64,000 bases of DNA from Bradyrhizobium diazoefficiens (lineage in GTDB: Bacteria > Pseudomonadota > Alphaproteobacteria > Rhizobiales > Xanthobacteraceae), in contig NZ_JAENXS010000002.1 of the NCBI RefSeq assembly GCF_016612535.1, forward strand, positions 1-64,000. Direction: 5' to 3'. The position numbers and the translations under genes were made by a program. Shown here piece after piece: positions 1-8,698 of this stretch (the first letter of the stretch is position 1; every line of letters starts with the position of its first letter). The notes beneath the pieces were generated by a model that had not been told where the DNA came from, did not search any database, and was given only the letters and a program-made list of their open reading frames with translations.

Positions 1-130
1 CCGCGGGTGCCAGCCAGCACCCGGCCTTCCCTGCACCCTCTTGGTCAAGAGGGTGGAGAGATCAAGCAAAGCTCGGGCGAAATGCGTCGCGAGAATGCGA
101 AGGTGTGTCCCCAAGTTGAGAAGCGATTTT
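1..130. repeat. palindromic intergenic repeat at window edge
   Basis: Two nested inverted repeats are visible: CGGGTGC/GCACCCG around positions 4-23 and a near-perfect arm pair CACCCTCTTG/CAAGAGGGTG at 36-57. No credible coding frame covers this stretch. The look is that of a dispersed intergenic palindrome of the kind common in Bradyrhizobium; no second copy was seen in this window. Confidence 0.5.
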
Positions 131-157
131 GAGAATGGCGATAGTGCCCCTTGCTCC

Positions 158-235
158 GTCATTGCGAGCGCAGCGAAGCAATCCAGACTGTCACGGCGGA
201 GGGATTCTGGATTGCTTCGCTGCGCTTGCAATGAC
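158..235. repeat. long-stem palindromic repeat (30-nt arms)
   Basis: The left arm (158-187) and right arm (206-235) are reverse complements over 30 nt with one mismatch that would be a G-U pair, separated by an 18-nt loop. Both arms begin or end with GTCATTGCGAGCGCAGCGAA or its complement. It lies in a non-coding stretch downstream of the minus-strand DUF599 gene, so it could form a very stable RNA hairpin, but no U-tract follows. It is best called a REP-type dispersed repeat. Confidence 0.75.
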
Positions 236-267
236 GACGTGGAGAGAACGCGCCTCAATCCTCGATG

Positions 268-396
268 CGTGCCCCGGACGCAGCGCAGCGCTCCTTCAGC
301 GGTGCGCTGCAGAGCCGGGGCCCATGTCTCCGAGCAATCTGTGTGGCGTGGGTCCCGGCTCTGCGCTGCAGCGCACGCTGCAGCGCGTCCGGGACA
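268..396. repeat. palindromic repeat family A, copy 1
   Basis: Outer arms GTGCCCCGGACGC and GCGTCCGGGACAC enclose inner arms built on GCGCTGCAGAGCCGGGGCCC and its complement. A second copy with the same architecture lies at 46661-46796. The element ends just before the stop codon of the DUF599 gene. Function unknown; it may act as a transcript-end hairpin. Confidence 0.8.
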
Positions 397-404
397 CGAA
401 AGTG

Positions 405-1121
405 TCAATGACCGCGCTTCTTCACCTCATCACCTCCAGCCACCTCCGGCGCCATCGCCTCCCACGCGCTCGACGCGAATTGCCGTCGCCAGGTCACGAT
501 CACCACCGCGGCCGTGGTCACGAACAGCACCCAGGGGCTGACGAACCAGCCGAGATAACCGAGCGCGAAGAAGAAGGCGCGCTGGCCGCGGTTGAAATGG
601 CGGCCGGCGGATTCGAACACGCGCGTGGTGCGGATGACATGGGCCTCGGCCTGCGGCGTGTCACGCTGCACAGCCGGCGGCATGCCGCCATAGAGGATCG
701 CGACATAGTTGAACAGGCGATAGGCCCAGGCGAATTTGAAGAAGGCGTAGACGCAGATCAGCACCAGGCCGACGCATTTCAGCTCCCACATTGCGGGCGA
801 AGTGCTGAGGTCGATCGGCAGCTTGGCCAGAATGGTGATGGCGTCGTTGGTCGCATGCAGCAGCGCCAGCGCGCCGCCGAGTGCGAACAGGCTGGTGGAA
901 GCAAAAAAGGCGGTGCCGTTCTGGAGCGAGGCCATGATCTGCATGTCGACCATGCGCGCCTCGCGGTCGAGCAGACGGCGCACCCAGACCTCGCGATAGC
1001 GGTTCATCCGCGCCGACAGGCTGTCCCGGCCATAGGCGGAATGCTCGAGCGTGGCGGCATAGACCAGCCATTCGATGATGAAGAAGCCGACGGCGGTGAT
1101 GTCGACCCAATGCCTGCCCAT
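405..1121 (-). CDS. DUF599 family membrane protein
   Basis: The 238-residue product starts MGRHWVDITAVGFFIIEWLV and has about four hydrophobic segments: one at the N-terminus, one near residues 70-90 (FALGGALALLHATNDAI), one near 110-130 (VGLVLICVYAFFKFAWAY), and a C-terminal pair (FFALGYLGWFVSPWVLF). This pattern and the conserved residues fit the DUF599 inner-membrane family, whose function is unknown. The start at 1121 is preferred over upstream in-frame codons because GGAGAGAG lies at the right distance before it. It is divergent from the GST gene, 125 bp away. Confidence 0.85.
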   Translation of the reverse strand: MGRHWVDITAVGFFIIEWLVYAATLEHSAYGRDSLSARMNRYREVWVRRLLDREARMVDMQIMASLQNGTAFFASTSLFALGGALALLHATNDAITILAKLPIDLSTSPAMWELKCVGLVLICVYAFFKFAWAYRLFNYVAILYGGMPPAVQRDTPQAEAHVIRTTRVFESAGRHFNRGQRAFFFALGYLGWFVSPWVLFVTTAAVVIVTWRRQFASSAWEAMAPEVAGGDEVKKRGH

Positions 1122-1246
1122 GTCTCTCTCCTCGCAAGGATCGCGACGATTGCCACGCAGGTTGAGTTGCGGCAACGATTGATTGGCGGCAGGCAATGGC
1201 GTTAAAGACAGCCGCATCCAAGAGGACTTACGGAAGGACCAGTGAC

Positions 1247-1909
1247 ATGGCAGCGCTCAAGCTGGCGATCGGCAACAAGAACTACTCGTCTTGGTCGATG
1301 CGGCCCTGGCTCGCACTGCGCGCCAGCGACATCCCGTTCGTGGAGACCGTGATCCCGCTCTACACCGACAACCCCGCGGACAAGGAGCAGATTCTGTCCT
1401 TCAGTCGGGCCGGCAAGGTGCCGGTGCTGGTCGACGGCGACATCACGGTATGGGATTCGCTCAGCATCATCGAATACATCGCCGAGCGCTATCCTGAGAA
1501 GAAGCTGTGGCCCGACGACGTCGCCGGCCGCGCTTTTGCCCGTTCGGTGTGCGCCGAGATGCATTCCGGTTTCATGGCGCTGCGCAGCGAATGCGGCATG
1601 AACCTGCATCGGCCCGTGCGGGCAATCGCGCTGTCGGCGGATGCGCAGGCCAACGTCGCCCGCATCGAGGAGATCTGGCGGGCGTGCCGGACACGTTACG
1701 GCGCAGGCGGGCCGTTCCTGTTCGGCCGCTTCGGCGCGGCGGATGCGATGTATGCCCCGGTCGTCCACCGCTTCCGCACCTATGCGATCGAGGTCGGCCC
1801 CGAGGCCAAGGCGTACATGGAGACGATGATGGCGCTGCCGGCCTTCCAGGAATGGACCCGCGACGGGATCGCCGAAACGCTTGTCATCGAAAAGTTCGAG
1901 AACGTGTAG
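1247..1909 (+). CDS. glutathione S-transferase family protein
   Basis: The 220-residue protein begins MAALKLAIGNKNYSSWSMRP. The N-terminal thioredoxin-like half contains the SSW-x-MRP segment used by this GST subgroup for the glutathione thiol. The glutathione-binding VPVL and DS(L)xIxEY signatures follow, then an all-alpha C-terminal half with the FG-x-F-x-AAD-x-MYAPV motif. It is expected to conjugate glutathione to electrophiles or act as a thiol transferase in the cytoplasm; the substrate cannot be read from sequence. The start is supported by GGAAGGACC upstream. Confidence 0.9.
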   Translation: MAALKLAIGNKNYSSWSMRPWLALRASDIPFVETVIPLYTDNPADKEQILSFSRAGKVPVLVDGDITVWDSLSIIEYIAERYPEKKLWPDDVAGRAFARSVCAEMHSGFMALRSECGMNLHRPVRAIALSADAQANVARIEEIWRACRTRYGAGGPFLFGRFGAADAMYAPVVHRFRTYAIEVGPEAKAYMETMMALPAFQEWTRDGIAETLVIEKFENV

Positions 1910-1993
1910 TCACGAATGTGATTGGGCGCTTGACGGCATGCCGGACGGCAGCGCTCAATTGCGGTTGAACGACGGCTCGGGAAGGGGACGACC

Positions 1994-2362
1994 ATGGGAA
2001 TTCTGGACTCGCTGGAAAACAACCCCGCACTGCGCAACGCGCTCGGCCAGCTCGGTGCTGCCGTCCTGCCCGCCGTGATGAACGAGGTGCTCGGCAGCAA
2101 CAATCAGGGCGGTCTCAGCGCGATCGTGGCAAAGCTCCAGCAGGCGGGCCTCGGCGACCAGGTCAAATCCTGGCTCGGCAACGGCCAGAACATGCCGATC
2201 TCGGCCGACCAGCTCCGCGCGGTGCTCGGCAACGACACCGTCCGTCAGCTCGCCGCGCGCTACAACATTCCGGTCGACCAGCTGGGCGAGATCCTGGCCC
2301 AGGAGCTGCCCAAGGCGGTGGATCAGGCGAGCCCGGAGGGCCATCTGCCCCACGGCGCCTGA
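1994..2362 (+). CDS. YidB-like DUF937 family protein
   Basis: A 122-residue soluble protein starting MGILDSLENNPALRNALGQL. It has a glycine- and asparagine-rich middle (LGSNNQGGLSAI, WLGNGQNMPISADQL) and a C-terminal helix that ends in a DQASPEGHLP segment. These are the hallmarks of YidB/DUF937 proteins, whose function is not established. The start follows GGAAGGGGACGACC. It stands alone between the GST gene and a small conserved ORF. Confidence 0.85.
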   Translation: MGILDSLENNPALRNALGQLGAAVLPAVMNEVLGSNNQGGLSAIVAKLQQAGLGDQVKSWLGNGQNMPISADQLRAVLGNDTVRQLAARYNIPVDQLGEILAQELPKAVDQASPEGHLPHGA

Positions 2363-2548
2363 GGCCCGGTTCCAGCGGTATTAACGGAGGCCTTGTTCCC
2401 GTTATCGTCCTGAAAGGACTTCAAAATTGGCGCGTTTGCCATGCTCGCATGAGGCTGGCCAAAAACGCCGCATGCGTGCTATACAGCGGCTGGGTTTCCG
2501 GCCGGCCGCCGCAGTGGGACCATGTGCGAGGCAGGCGCTGTTTGAGTG

Positions 2549-2752
2549 ATGGAGAGGGTGTTGAAGCACAAATTCCCCGTGGGATCGCGCGTATTGTTCA
2601 CGGCCAGCAACGTCGCGCGCCCGGCTGCCAGCGGCGCCTATGAGATCATCCGCCTGCTGCCGACGGAGGGCGACGACTGCCAGTACCGGATCAAGAGCTC
2701 GACCGAGGCCTTCGAACGGGTCGCCAAGGAAAGCCAGCTCGCACTCTCCTGA
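2549..2752 (+). CDS. small conserved hypothetical protein
   Basis: About 67 residues (MERVLKHKFPVGSRVLFT...), rich in basic and aliphatic residues, with no signal peptide or membrane segment. It may form a small beta-rich fold (VGSRVLFT, YEIIRLLP, CQYRIKSS), resembling small proteins common in Bradyrhizobium. A GTG three bases upstream (2546) is an alternative start. No function can be assigned. Confidence 0.6.
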   Translation: MERVLKHKFPVGSRVLFTASNVARPAASGAYEIIRLLPTEGDDCQYRIKSSTEAFERVAKESQLALS

Positions 2753-2908
2753 GACGATGACGGCACTGCGCATTGACGTCGCCGGGGAACTCACTCTGCT
2801 CGCCGTCAAAAGGCCCGCTTCACCTCGAAAAGGTGGACGAGGGGCAGTTACCGACTCGCGGTGCTCGCCTGACCATTCGCTCTCGGCTCGCGTGAGGGGA
2901 CATCGCGC

Positions 2909-3880
2909 ATGAACTGGGCATGGGCCTCGTCGCTCGACCAAATCTGGCGTTCGCCGGCATTTCCGATGTGGATGACGCTGGCGGCTGCCGGCTTCTTCGG
3001 ATTGATCATGTTGATCACGCTGCTGCGCGCCGAGAAATCGGTCGCCAATGGCGCGCTCACCGTCATCACGCTGCTCGCGATCGGCATCGCGGTGGCCGCC
3101 ACCATGCGCGTCTACGGACCCGTGGGGCAGGCCGCCCCAAGTGAGGCGCGCGCTCAGGCGGTGGCAACCGCGAACCTGCCGGCGCTGTCCTGCCTCGACG
3201 ATCTCGCCGGTGATGCGGTGCTGGTGGGTTGCGAGAAAGCGTTGTTTGGCTCACCGGATGCAGCGGCGGCCGCCGTCTCCTACACGGCGGCAAGGATCGA
3301 CCGACTGATGGCGCTCGGAGACGCCGCTGCGGCCGAGAAGAGCCTGACGCCGGACATGAAGGTGCTGCGCAGGGCGCTGGAGCGCGATCGCTACGGCCTC
3401 GTTGCCCAGGTGCTGGTCGCGCGCGACGCCTGCACCCAGTTCGATTGCGCGGCCTTCCGCTCGCTGACCGATCAGCAGCAGGTCGCCGCCAATATGGACG
3501 CCCATCTCTACGACATGCTGGTCGCGCGCTATGCGCCGACCTGGAATGCACCGGCAGCGGGGCCGGCGATGCCGCCCTCAGGCGCGCTCGCAGGGCTGCC
3601 AACAACGATGCCGACGGGCAAGCCGACCAATGCGGACTTCCCGAGTGCGTCGTCAACGCCGCCGGTGAGCATCATGAATCCGGAGCCGCCGACGGCGGCC
3701 ACGCGCCAGCCGCCAACCGCCAACGCGGCGCCAGCGCCTCGCGCGGCGGCTGCGACTTCCGCACAGGCCGCAGCGCCTGCGAAGAAGCCGCCCGCGCCGA
3801 AGGCTGCGCGCGCGCGGGCAGCGCCGGTTCCGCTGGCGCCGCCGCCGGCCTCGGCTCCCGCGGCTGCGGATAACAATTAG
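2909..3880 (+). CDS. membrane-anchored protein with Pro/Ala-rich tail
   Basis: 323 residues. Two closely spaced transmembrane helices occur near residues 20-38 (MWMTLAAAGFFGLIMLITLL) and 47-65 (ALTVITLLAIGIAVAATM). A folded region of about 140 residues follows with four cysteines (LSCLDDL, LVGCEK, DACTQFDCAAF). The last 130 residues are an Ala/Pro/Lys-rich low-complexity tail, likely exposed. GAGGGGA precedes the start. Probably an envelope protein; the function is unknown. The cysteines could form disulfides if the domain faces the periplasm. Confidence 0.75.
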   Translation: MNWAWASSLDQIWRSPAFPMWMTLAAAGFFGLIMLITLLRAEKSVANGALTVITLLAIGIAVAATMRVYGPVGQAAPSEARAQAVATANLPALSCLDDLAGDAVLVGCEKALFGSPDAAAAAVSYTAARIDRLMALGDAAAAEKSLTPDMKVLRRALERDRYGLVAQVLVARDACTQFDCAAFRSLTDQQQVAANMDAHLYDMLVARYAPTWNAPAAGPAMPPSGALAGLPTTMPTGKPTNADFPSASSTPPVSIMNPEPPTAATRQPPTANAAPAPRAAAATSAQAAAPAKKPPAPKAARARAAPVPLAPPPASAPAAADNN

Positions 3881-3922
3881 TTCGGCTTTGAAAACCTGCG
3901 GCCGGCCCGCTAATGCTGGGCC

Positions 3923-4363
3923 ATGCCACTCCATCTGATCAAGCTTGCCGTCGGCTGCGACTCCGTCAAGGAATTGAAGGGGTGGATCGCCGAACGGATG
4001 CAGACCGCCAAGAAGAAGGGTCTGCCGCAACACCACATCCACGTCACCCGCATGGTGCCCAAGCGCGATGCTGAGATTCTGGCGGGCGGCTCGCTCTATT
4101 GGGTCATCAAGGGCGAGATCGCCGCGCGCGAGAAGATCATCGGCATCGAGCCGTTTCGCGACAAGGACGGCATCGGACGCTGCCGCATCGTCATGCAGCC
4201 GAAGGTGATCTCGGTGTCGCCGCGGCCGATGCGCCCGTTCCAGGGCTGGCGCTATCTCGCCGACGATTCCGTGCCGTCCGATCTCGGTAAATCCGCTGCG
4301 GGCACCATCGCCGCCATGCCGGAACCGATGCGCCGCGAGTTGCGCGATCTCGGACTGCTCTAG
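3923..4363 (+). CDS. DUF1489 family protein
   Basis: 146 residues, starting MPLHLIKLAVGCDSVKEL. The TRMVPKR, GSLYWVIKG and RCRIVMQPKVI segments, as well as the C-terminal PF-QGWRYL, are typical of the alphaproteobacterial DUF1489 family, a small cytoplasmic protein of unknown function. Its TAG stop touches the stop codon of panC on the other strand with no base between them. Confidence 0.88.
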   Translation: MPLHLIKLAVGCDSVKELKGWIAERMQTAKKKGLPQHHIHVTRMVPKRDAEILAGGSLYWVIKGEIAAREKIIGIEPFRDKDGIGRCRIVMQPKVISVSPRPMRPFQGWRYLADDSVPSDLGKSAAGTIAAMPEPMRRELRDLGLL

Positions 4364-5215
4364 CTAAACCGCGATATTGTCGATCAGCCGGGTCGCGCCG
4401 AGCTTGGCCGCGACCAGGATCCGCAAAGGGCCATCCTTGCGCGAGGTGGCCGGCGCCAGCGTCTCGGCATGGCGGGCCTCGAAATAGTCGAGTGCAAAAC
4501 CGGCCGCCTTGATCGTCTCGGCGCCGCGCGCCATCGCGGGCGCGATGGCTTCACCGGCCCGGATGCGTCCGGCACTGTCCTTCATGGCGCGGCAGAGCGT
4601 GGAGGCGGTCTGCCGCTCCTCGGGCGAGAGGTAGACGTTGCGCGAGGACATCGCAAGCCCGTCGCGCTCGCGCACTGTGCGGGATCCGATCACCTTCACG
4701 CCGAGGTCGAGGTCGCGCGCCATCTGCGTCACCACGCGCAATTGCTGAAAGTCCTTCTCGCCGAAGATCGCGACATCCGGCCGGCATTGCGTGAACAGCT
4801 TGCCGACGACGGTGGCGACGCCGCCAAAGAAGTGCGGCCGGAAGCGATCCTCGAGTCCAGCCAGCGCCGGCCCCTCCGGGACGATGCGGGTCGCAAAGCC
4901 TTCCGGATACATCGCTTCGACGCCGGGATGCCAGACGATCTCGACATCCTCGGCTGCGAGCTTGGCGATGTCGGCCTTCCAGGTACGCGGATAGGCGCCG
5001 AAATCCTCGGTCGGGGCGAACTGAGTTGGATTGACGAAGATCGAGACCACGACGCGGTTTGCACGCCGTTTGGCCAGGCGGACCAGCGACACATGTCCGT
5101 CATGGAGTGCCCCCATGGTCGGCACCAGCGCGACCGTGGCCTTTCGCTTGCGAAGGTTGTCGACGGCGCGTCGCAGGGCGGGCACCGTGCGGGTGATCAA
5201 GGGGCTTCGTGACAT
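4364..5215 (-). CDS. panC: pantoate--beta-alanine ligase
   Basis: 283 residues starting [20 protein letters not shown]. It condenses pantoate with beta-alanine using ATP, the last step of pantothenate synthesis. The [13 protein letters not shown]-binding motif, [11 protein letters not shown], and the FGEKDFQQL and MSSRN-YLSPEER motifs are all present, and the length is normal for PanC. Further in-frame codons upstream to 5377 lack homology to the family, so the start at 5215 is chosen. No panB neighbours it here. Confidence 0.96.
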   Translation of the reverse strand: MSRSPLITRTVPALRRAVDNLRKRKATVALVPTMGALHDGHVSLVRLAKRRANRVVVSIFVNPTQFAPTEDFGAYPRTWKADIAKLAAEDVEIVWHPGVEAMYPEGFATRIVPEGPALAGLEDRFRPHFFGGVATVVGKLFTQCRPDVAIFGEKDFQQLRVVTQMARDLDLGVKVIGSRTVRERDGLAMSSRNVYLSPEERQTASTLCRAMKDSAGRIRAGEAIAPAMARGAETIKAAGFALDYFEARHAETLAPATSRKDGPLRILVAAKLGATRLIDNIAV

Positions 5216-5487
5216 CAGGACTCGGCAAGGTTGGGGGAGGGCGCGGCCTGCCGCGCAGCCGACTAACCTTAACAAGCGGCGGTCGTGGACGCCATGCATC
5301 GACATGCGGCACAGCATCTCCCGCGGTGAGGATGTCGTGCCATTGTGGGTTGGATCACAGACGCGACACCACGACACGATTCATGATGAAGACCAGCGCA
5401 CTGTGATTTCGTCATCCTGTCACGCATTTCACTTGACCGCAGACGCAGCCAACTCGAAGATATTGTTCAGGGGTGTTGAGGATCGCC

Positions 5488-6411
5488 ATGCTTGTGCAGG
5501 CTAGCCAAAGCCAATCCGGCTCGGCGCACGTCGTTGTGCTCGGCAATGAGAAGGGCGGCTCCGGCAAATCGACCACCGCCCTGCACATCGCGGTTGCGCT
5601 CCTGAAGGCCGGCCAGCGCGTCGCCACCATCGACCTCGACTGCCGCCAGCAAAGCTTCACTCACTACATCAATAACCGTTCCGCCTGGGCGCGGCGCACC
5701 AAGCTCGACCTCGAGCTGCCGACGCATCGCTGCATCAAGCTCGGCGAGACCATGCAGGTCGCCGAGAACGAGAATTCCGAGTTCCTTCAATTCATGGAGG
5801 CGGTCTCGGCGGTCGAGAGCAGTTTCGACTTCATCGTCATCGATACGCCCGGCACCGACAGCTATCTGATGCGGCTCGCCCATTCGATGGCCGATACGCT
5901 GGTCACGCCGATCAACGACAGCTTTCTCGATTTCGACGTGCTCGGCACCGTCGATCCCGCCAACTACGCGGTAACAGGGGAAAGCCATTACGCCGAGATG
6001 GTGCGCGACGTCAGGCGCAAGCGCCGCCAGCTCGACGGCTCGTCGACCGACTGGATCGTGGTGCGGAACCGTCTGTCGATGCTCGGCTCCCGCAACAAGC
6101 AGCTCGTTGCCGACAGCCTGAAGGATTTGTCGCTGCGGCTCGGCTTCCGCTACGTCGACGGTTTCGCCGAGCGCGTCGTCTATCGTGAATTCTTCCCGCG
6201 TGGCCTGACCGCGCTGGACGAGATCGACGAGGCCACGCTCGGCATGCGGCCGAATCTCGGCCATCTCACTGCGCGGGAAGAGGTCACGAGCCTGCTGCGC
6301 CAGCTCAAGCTGCCGCTCGACGAACGTGGCCGCCGACGTGCGGCAAATCGCGCCGAGTGGTTCAGCCAGGTGGACAAGCCGCTCGAGGTTCACGATATCC
6401 TCGGCGCCTGA
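5488..6411 (+). CDS. mipZ: division-plane positioning ATPase MipZ
   Basis: 307 residues. It is a ParA/MinD-type P-loop ATPase with deviant Walker A GNEKGGSGKSTT near residue 20, a switch region LDCRQQSFTHYINNR, and Walker B FIVIDTPG near residue 115. The conserved TPINDSFLDFDVL, WIVVRNRLS and EFFPRGLT segments are specific to MipZ rather than ParA. MipZ forms polar gradients by interacting with ParB and blocks FtsZ polymerisation away from midcell. The ATG at 5488 with GAGG upstream is preferred; GTG at 5473 is also possible. Confidence 0.93.
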   Translation: MLVQASQSQSGSAHVVVLGNEKGGSGKSTTALHIAVALLKAGQRVATIDLDCRQQSFTHYINNRSAWARRTKLDLELPTHRCIKLGETMQVAENENSEFLQFMEAVSAVESSFDFIVIDTPGTDSYLMRLAHSMADTLVTPINDSFLDFDVLGTVDPANYAVTGESHYAEMVRDVRRKRRQLDGSSTDWIVVRNRLSMLGSRNKQLVADSLKDLSLRLGFRYVDGFAERVVYREFFPRGLTALDEIDEATLGMRPNLGHLTAREEVTSLLRQLKLPLDERGRRRAANRAEWFSQVDKPLEVHDILGA

Positions 6412-6746
6412 TCCAGGCGGTATATCGCTACTTCCAGTCGATCAAGTCCGCCGGTTCCCGCCGGAACCGAGCCCATGCGAAGCTATTTTCATTCAATGTT
6501 TACCGCGAAATTGAACCCGGGTTGCGTCAGACGGTCATCTGCATCCGGACGTAGCGGTATCAGAACAGGGGTGTCCACCAAACGTGTGCGTCGCACAATG
6601 AAAGGGCTGCCAGATCACAATATTTAGCCTTCCTGTCACGCCGCTGTGACATATATTAGGGAATAGGCGACGAGGGGCCAAAGAGCCCCCGAACAACACG
6701 ATTTTCAACAGGGATCAGGTCGGAAGGCCTGAGGCTGAGGACGAAA
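6412..6746. other. intergenic region with inverted repeat upstream of hydrolase
   Basis: No gene is apparent in these 335 bases. A 6-6-6 inverted repeat, TGTCAC-GCCGCT-GTGACA at 6634-6651, abuts a TATATT element at 6652-6657 that could be a -10 box for the following hydrolase gene. No good -35 was found at the usual spacing, so an activator or alternative sigma factor is possible. Confidence 0.4.
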
Positions 6747-7607
6747 ATGAAGCGTGGAATTGCCGTTCTGATTTGTGTCAGTGCCCTCTGCGGCGTCGCC
6801 TATTTCACGGCGAGCAAGTGGGCCATCAAGCACGAGACCATCACCTTCTACGATCCTTCGCGCGACAATCGTCCCGTGCCTGTCGACATCGCGATCCGTC
6901 GCGACAAGGAAATGCAGGCCAATGCCGGCATGATCACGTTGCCGGTTGCCGTGATCAATCACGGTAACACCGTCAAGAACACCGAGTACGGCTTCCTCGC
7001 CAACGTCTTTGCCGCGCGCGGCTATCTCGTCGTCAGCCCGCAGCATGATTTGCCGACCGATCCGCCGATGGTGACCAAGCCCGGCGAGCTCTATGTCGGC
7101 CGCCTGCCGCAGATCCTGCGCGGCGTTGCCAATATCCATCTGGCGATGCAGGAAATGAAGAAGGTTCAGCCCAACGCGGACTACAGCCGGGTCACGATGG
7201 TCGGCCACTCCATGGGCGGCGACATCACGATGTATTTCGCCAAGCAGTATCCGGATGAGGTCAAGAAGGTCGTGACGTTGGACAATCTCCGCGTGCCTTT
7301 CGTGACCGCCGGCAAGTTCAAGATCCTTTCGTTCCGTTCCCATGATCCGCAGTTCAAGACTGATCCGGGCGTGATCCCGACCGACGAGGAGTGCGAGAAG
7401 GCCGGTATTCAGGTTGTGAAGACGGACTTCCAGCACAACGACATGCGCGACACCGGTCCGGATGACGCCAAGAACTCGATCCAGGGCATGCTCGATCAAT
7501 TCCTGAGCGACACCGACAGCGCGATCGCGCCGGTCGACACCACGTCGTCGCCGCCGAAGGTGCTCGAACCGGGTCCGGTCGCCCTGATGTCGCCAGCCAA
7601 GAGCTGA
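6747..7607 (+). CDS. secreted or membrane-anchored alpha/beta hydrolase
   Basis: 286 residues. The N-terminus MKRGIAVLICVSALCGVAYF is a signal anchor or signal peptide. The body is an alpha/beta hydrolase: VAVINHG for the oxyanion region, the nucleophile elbow GHSMGGD near residue 153 (catalytic Ser), and a candidate catalytic His in FQHNDM near residue 235. It resembles chlorophyllase/lipase-like serine hydrolases; the substrate is unknown. The C-terminal 40 residues are Pro/Ser-rich and disordered. GAGGACGA supplies the ribosome site, and a terminator-like hairpin follows. Confidence 0.8.
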   Translation: MKRGIAVLICVSALCGVAYFTASKWAIKHETITFYDPSRDNRPVPVDIAIRRDKEMQANAGMITLPVAVINHGNTVKNTEYGFLANVFAARGYLVVSPQHDLPTDPPMVTKPGELYVGRLPQILRGVANIHLAMQEMKKVQPNADYSRVTMVGHSMGGDITMYFAKQYPDEVKKVVTLDNLRVPFVTAGKFKILSFRSHDPQFKTDPGVIPTDEECEKAGIQVVKTDFQHNDMRDTGPDDAKNSIQGMLDQFLSDTDSAIAPVDTTSSPPKVLEPGPVALMSPAKS

Positions 7608-7637
7608 CCCGTCCGACCAGCGTCGGAAACGCGTTTC

Positions 7638-7671
7638 AAAGCCTCCGTTGGCACCCGCCTGCGGAGGCTTT
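7638..7671 (+). terminator. hairpin after the hydrolase gene
   Basis: AAAGCCTCCG (7638-7647) pairs with CGGAGGCTTT (7662-7671) across a 14-nt loop, 30 bases downstream of the hydrolase stop. Only a short T run follows, so termination strength is uncertain. Confidence 0.6.
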
Positions 7672-7733
7672 GCACATTGACCGGGCAGGGCACGCTATCC
7701 ACATTGGTGGCCTGACTCCAAGCGTGACCACGG

Positions 7734-8489
7734 ATGCCTGGCGACCCCATCAAACCGCGCAATAGCGATGCCGTGTCGGCGACAGCCGAAAGCGACGGCG
7801 TGTTGCCGCAGGCAAAGACCTCGACCTCGGAGGACGTCGCCGCCTTCGTCGCCAAGGCGCATGCACTGTCGCCGCATGCCCCCGGCGCGAAGGGCCGCCT
7901 GATCTTCGCGCTGGATGCGACGATGAGCCGGCAGCCGACCTGGGACATGGCCTGCGCGCTTCAGGCGGACATGTTCCGCGAGGCGGCGGTGCTCGGCAGC
8001 CTCGACATCCGGCTCGTCTACTATCGCGGCTACAACGAATGCCGCGCCACAGGGTGGATTTCCGACAGCAGCAAGCTTGCGACGCTGATGAGCAAGATCG
8101 ATTGCCGCGGCGGCGATACTCAGATCGGCAGGGTGCTGACCGACGCGCGGTGCGAGGCGGTCGCATCGGGCGTGCGTGCGGTGGTGTTCGTCGGCGACGC
8201 CATGGAGGAGAAGGTCGACGCGCTCTGCGCCAAGGCCGGCGAGCTCGGCATGCTGAAGGTGCCGGTGTTCCTGTTTCAGGAAGGCCATGACGCGGTCGCC
8301 GAGCAGGCGTTTCGCGAGATCGCGCGTCTGACCGGTGGCGCCTGGTGCCGGTTCGATCCGGGCGCGGCGGTGCAGCTGCGCGAACTGTTGCGGGCGGCCG
8401 CGGCCTACGCCGCCGGTGGTCGTGAGGCGCTATTGAGATTGGCGAAGACCGCGAGCGGCGCGGCAAAGCTGATCGGACAGATGAAGTAG
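7734..8489 (+). CDS. von Willebrand factor A domain protein
   Basis: 251 residues. After a disordered N-terminus, the segment RLIFALDATMSRQPTWD near residues 55-71 carries a DxTxS metal-ion-dependent adhesion site, and RAVVFVGDAMEE and GGAWCRFDPG supply the remaining VWA strands. It is probably cytoplasmic since no signal peptide or membrane helix is visible. It is followed 209 bp downstream by a DnaJ-domain membrane protein in the same orientation; a joint chaperone-like role is an inference only. No strong ribosome site precedes the ATG. Confidence 0.75.
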   Translation: MPGDPIKPRNSDAVSATAESDGVLPQAKTSTSEDVAAFVAKAHALSPHAPGAKGRLIFALDATMSRQPTWDMACALQADMFREAAVLGSLDIRLVYYRGYNECRATGWISDSSKLATLMSKIDCRGGDTQIGRVLTDARCEAVASGVRAVVFVGDAMEEKVDALCAKAGELGMLKVPVFLFQEGHDAVAEQAFREIARLTGGAWCRFDPGAAVQLRELLRAAAAYAAGGREALLRLAKTASGAAKLIGQMK

Positions 8490-8698
8490 CAGGTCGGGCC
8501 GGTATGGCCGGCGTCGGAGGCGGCGCCGCCGGCGACGGCAATAGCAATCCATGCAGGATCAGGCGCAGCGTGCCGAGCGCGATCAATCCCGCCACGGGTG
8601 GGCGCTTATCGGCAAACGAACTTCTCGTGTCACGCTCCGATCGTGGACGCATGGAAGGACGTCATGCTTTTTGACAACAGGGCGACTATATTCAGGCC

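Noticed and set aside
129..1205. Plus-strand frame of 358 codons covering repeats and the DUF599 gene
   Set aside because: Begins inside palindromic repeats and runs antisense to DUF599.
5433..5464. Promoter of mipZ (TTGACC ... GATATT)
   Set aside because: Spacer is 20 bp and no alternative -10 fits well, so it was not called as a feature.
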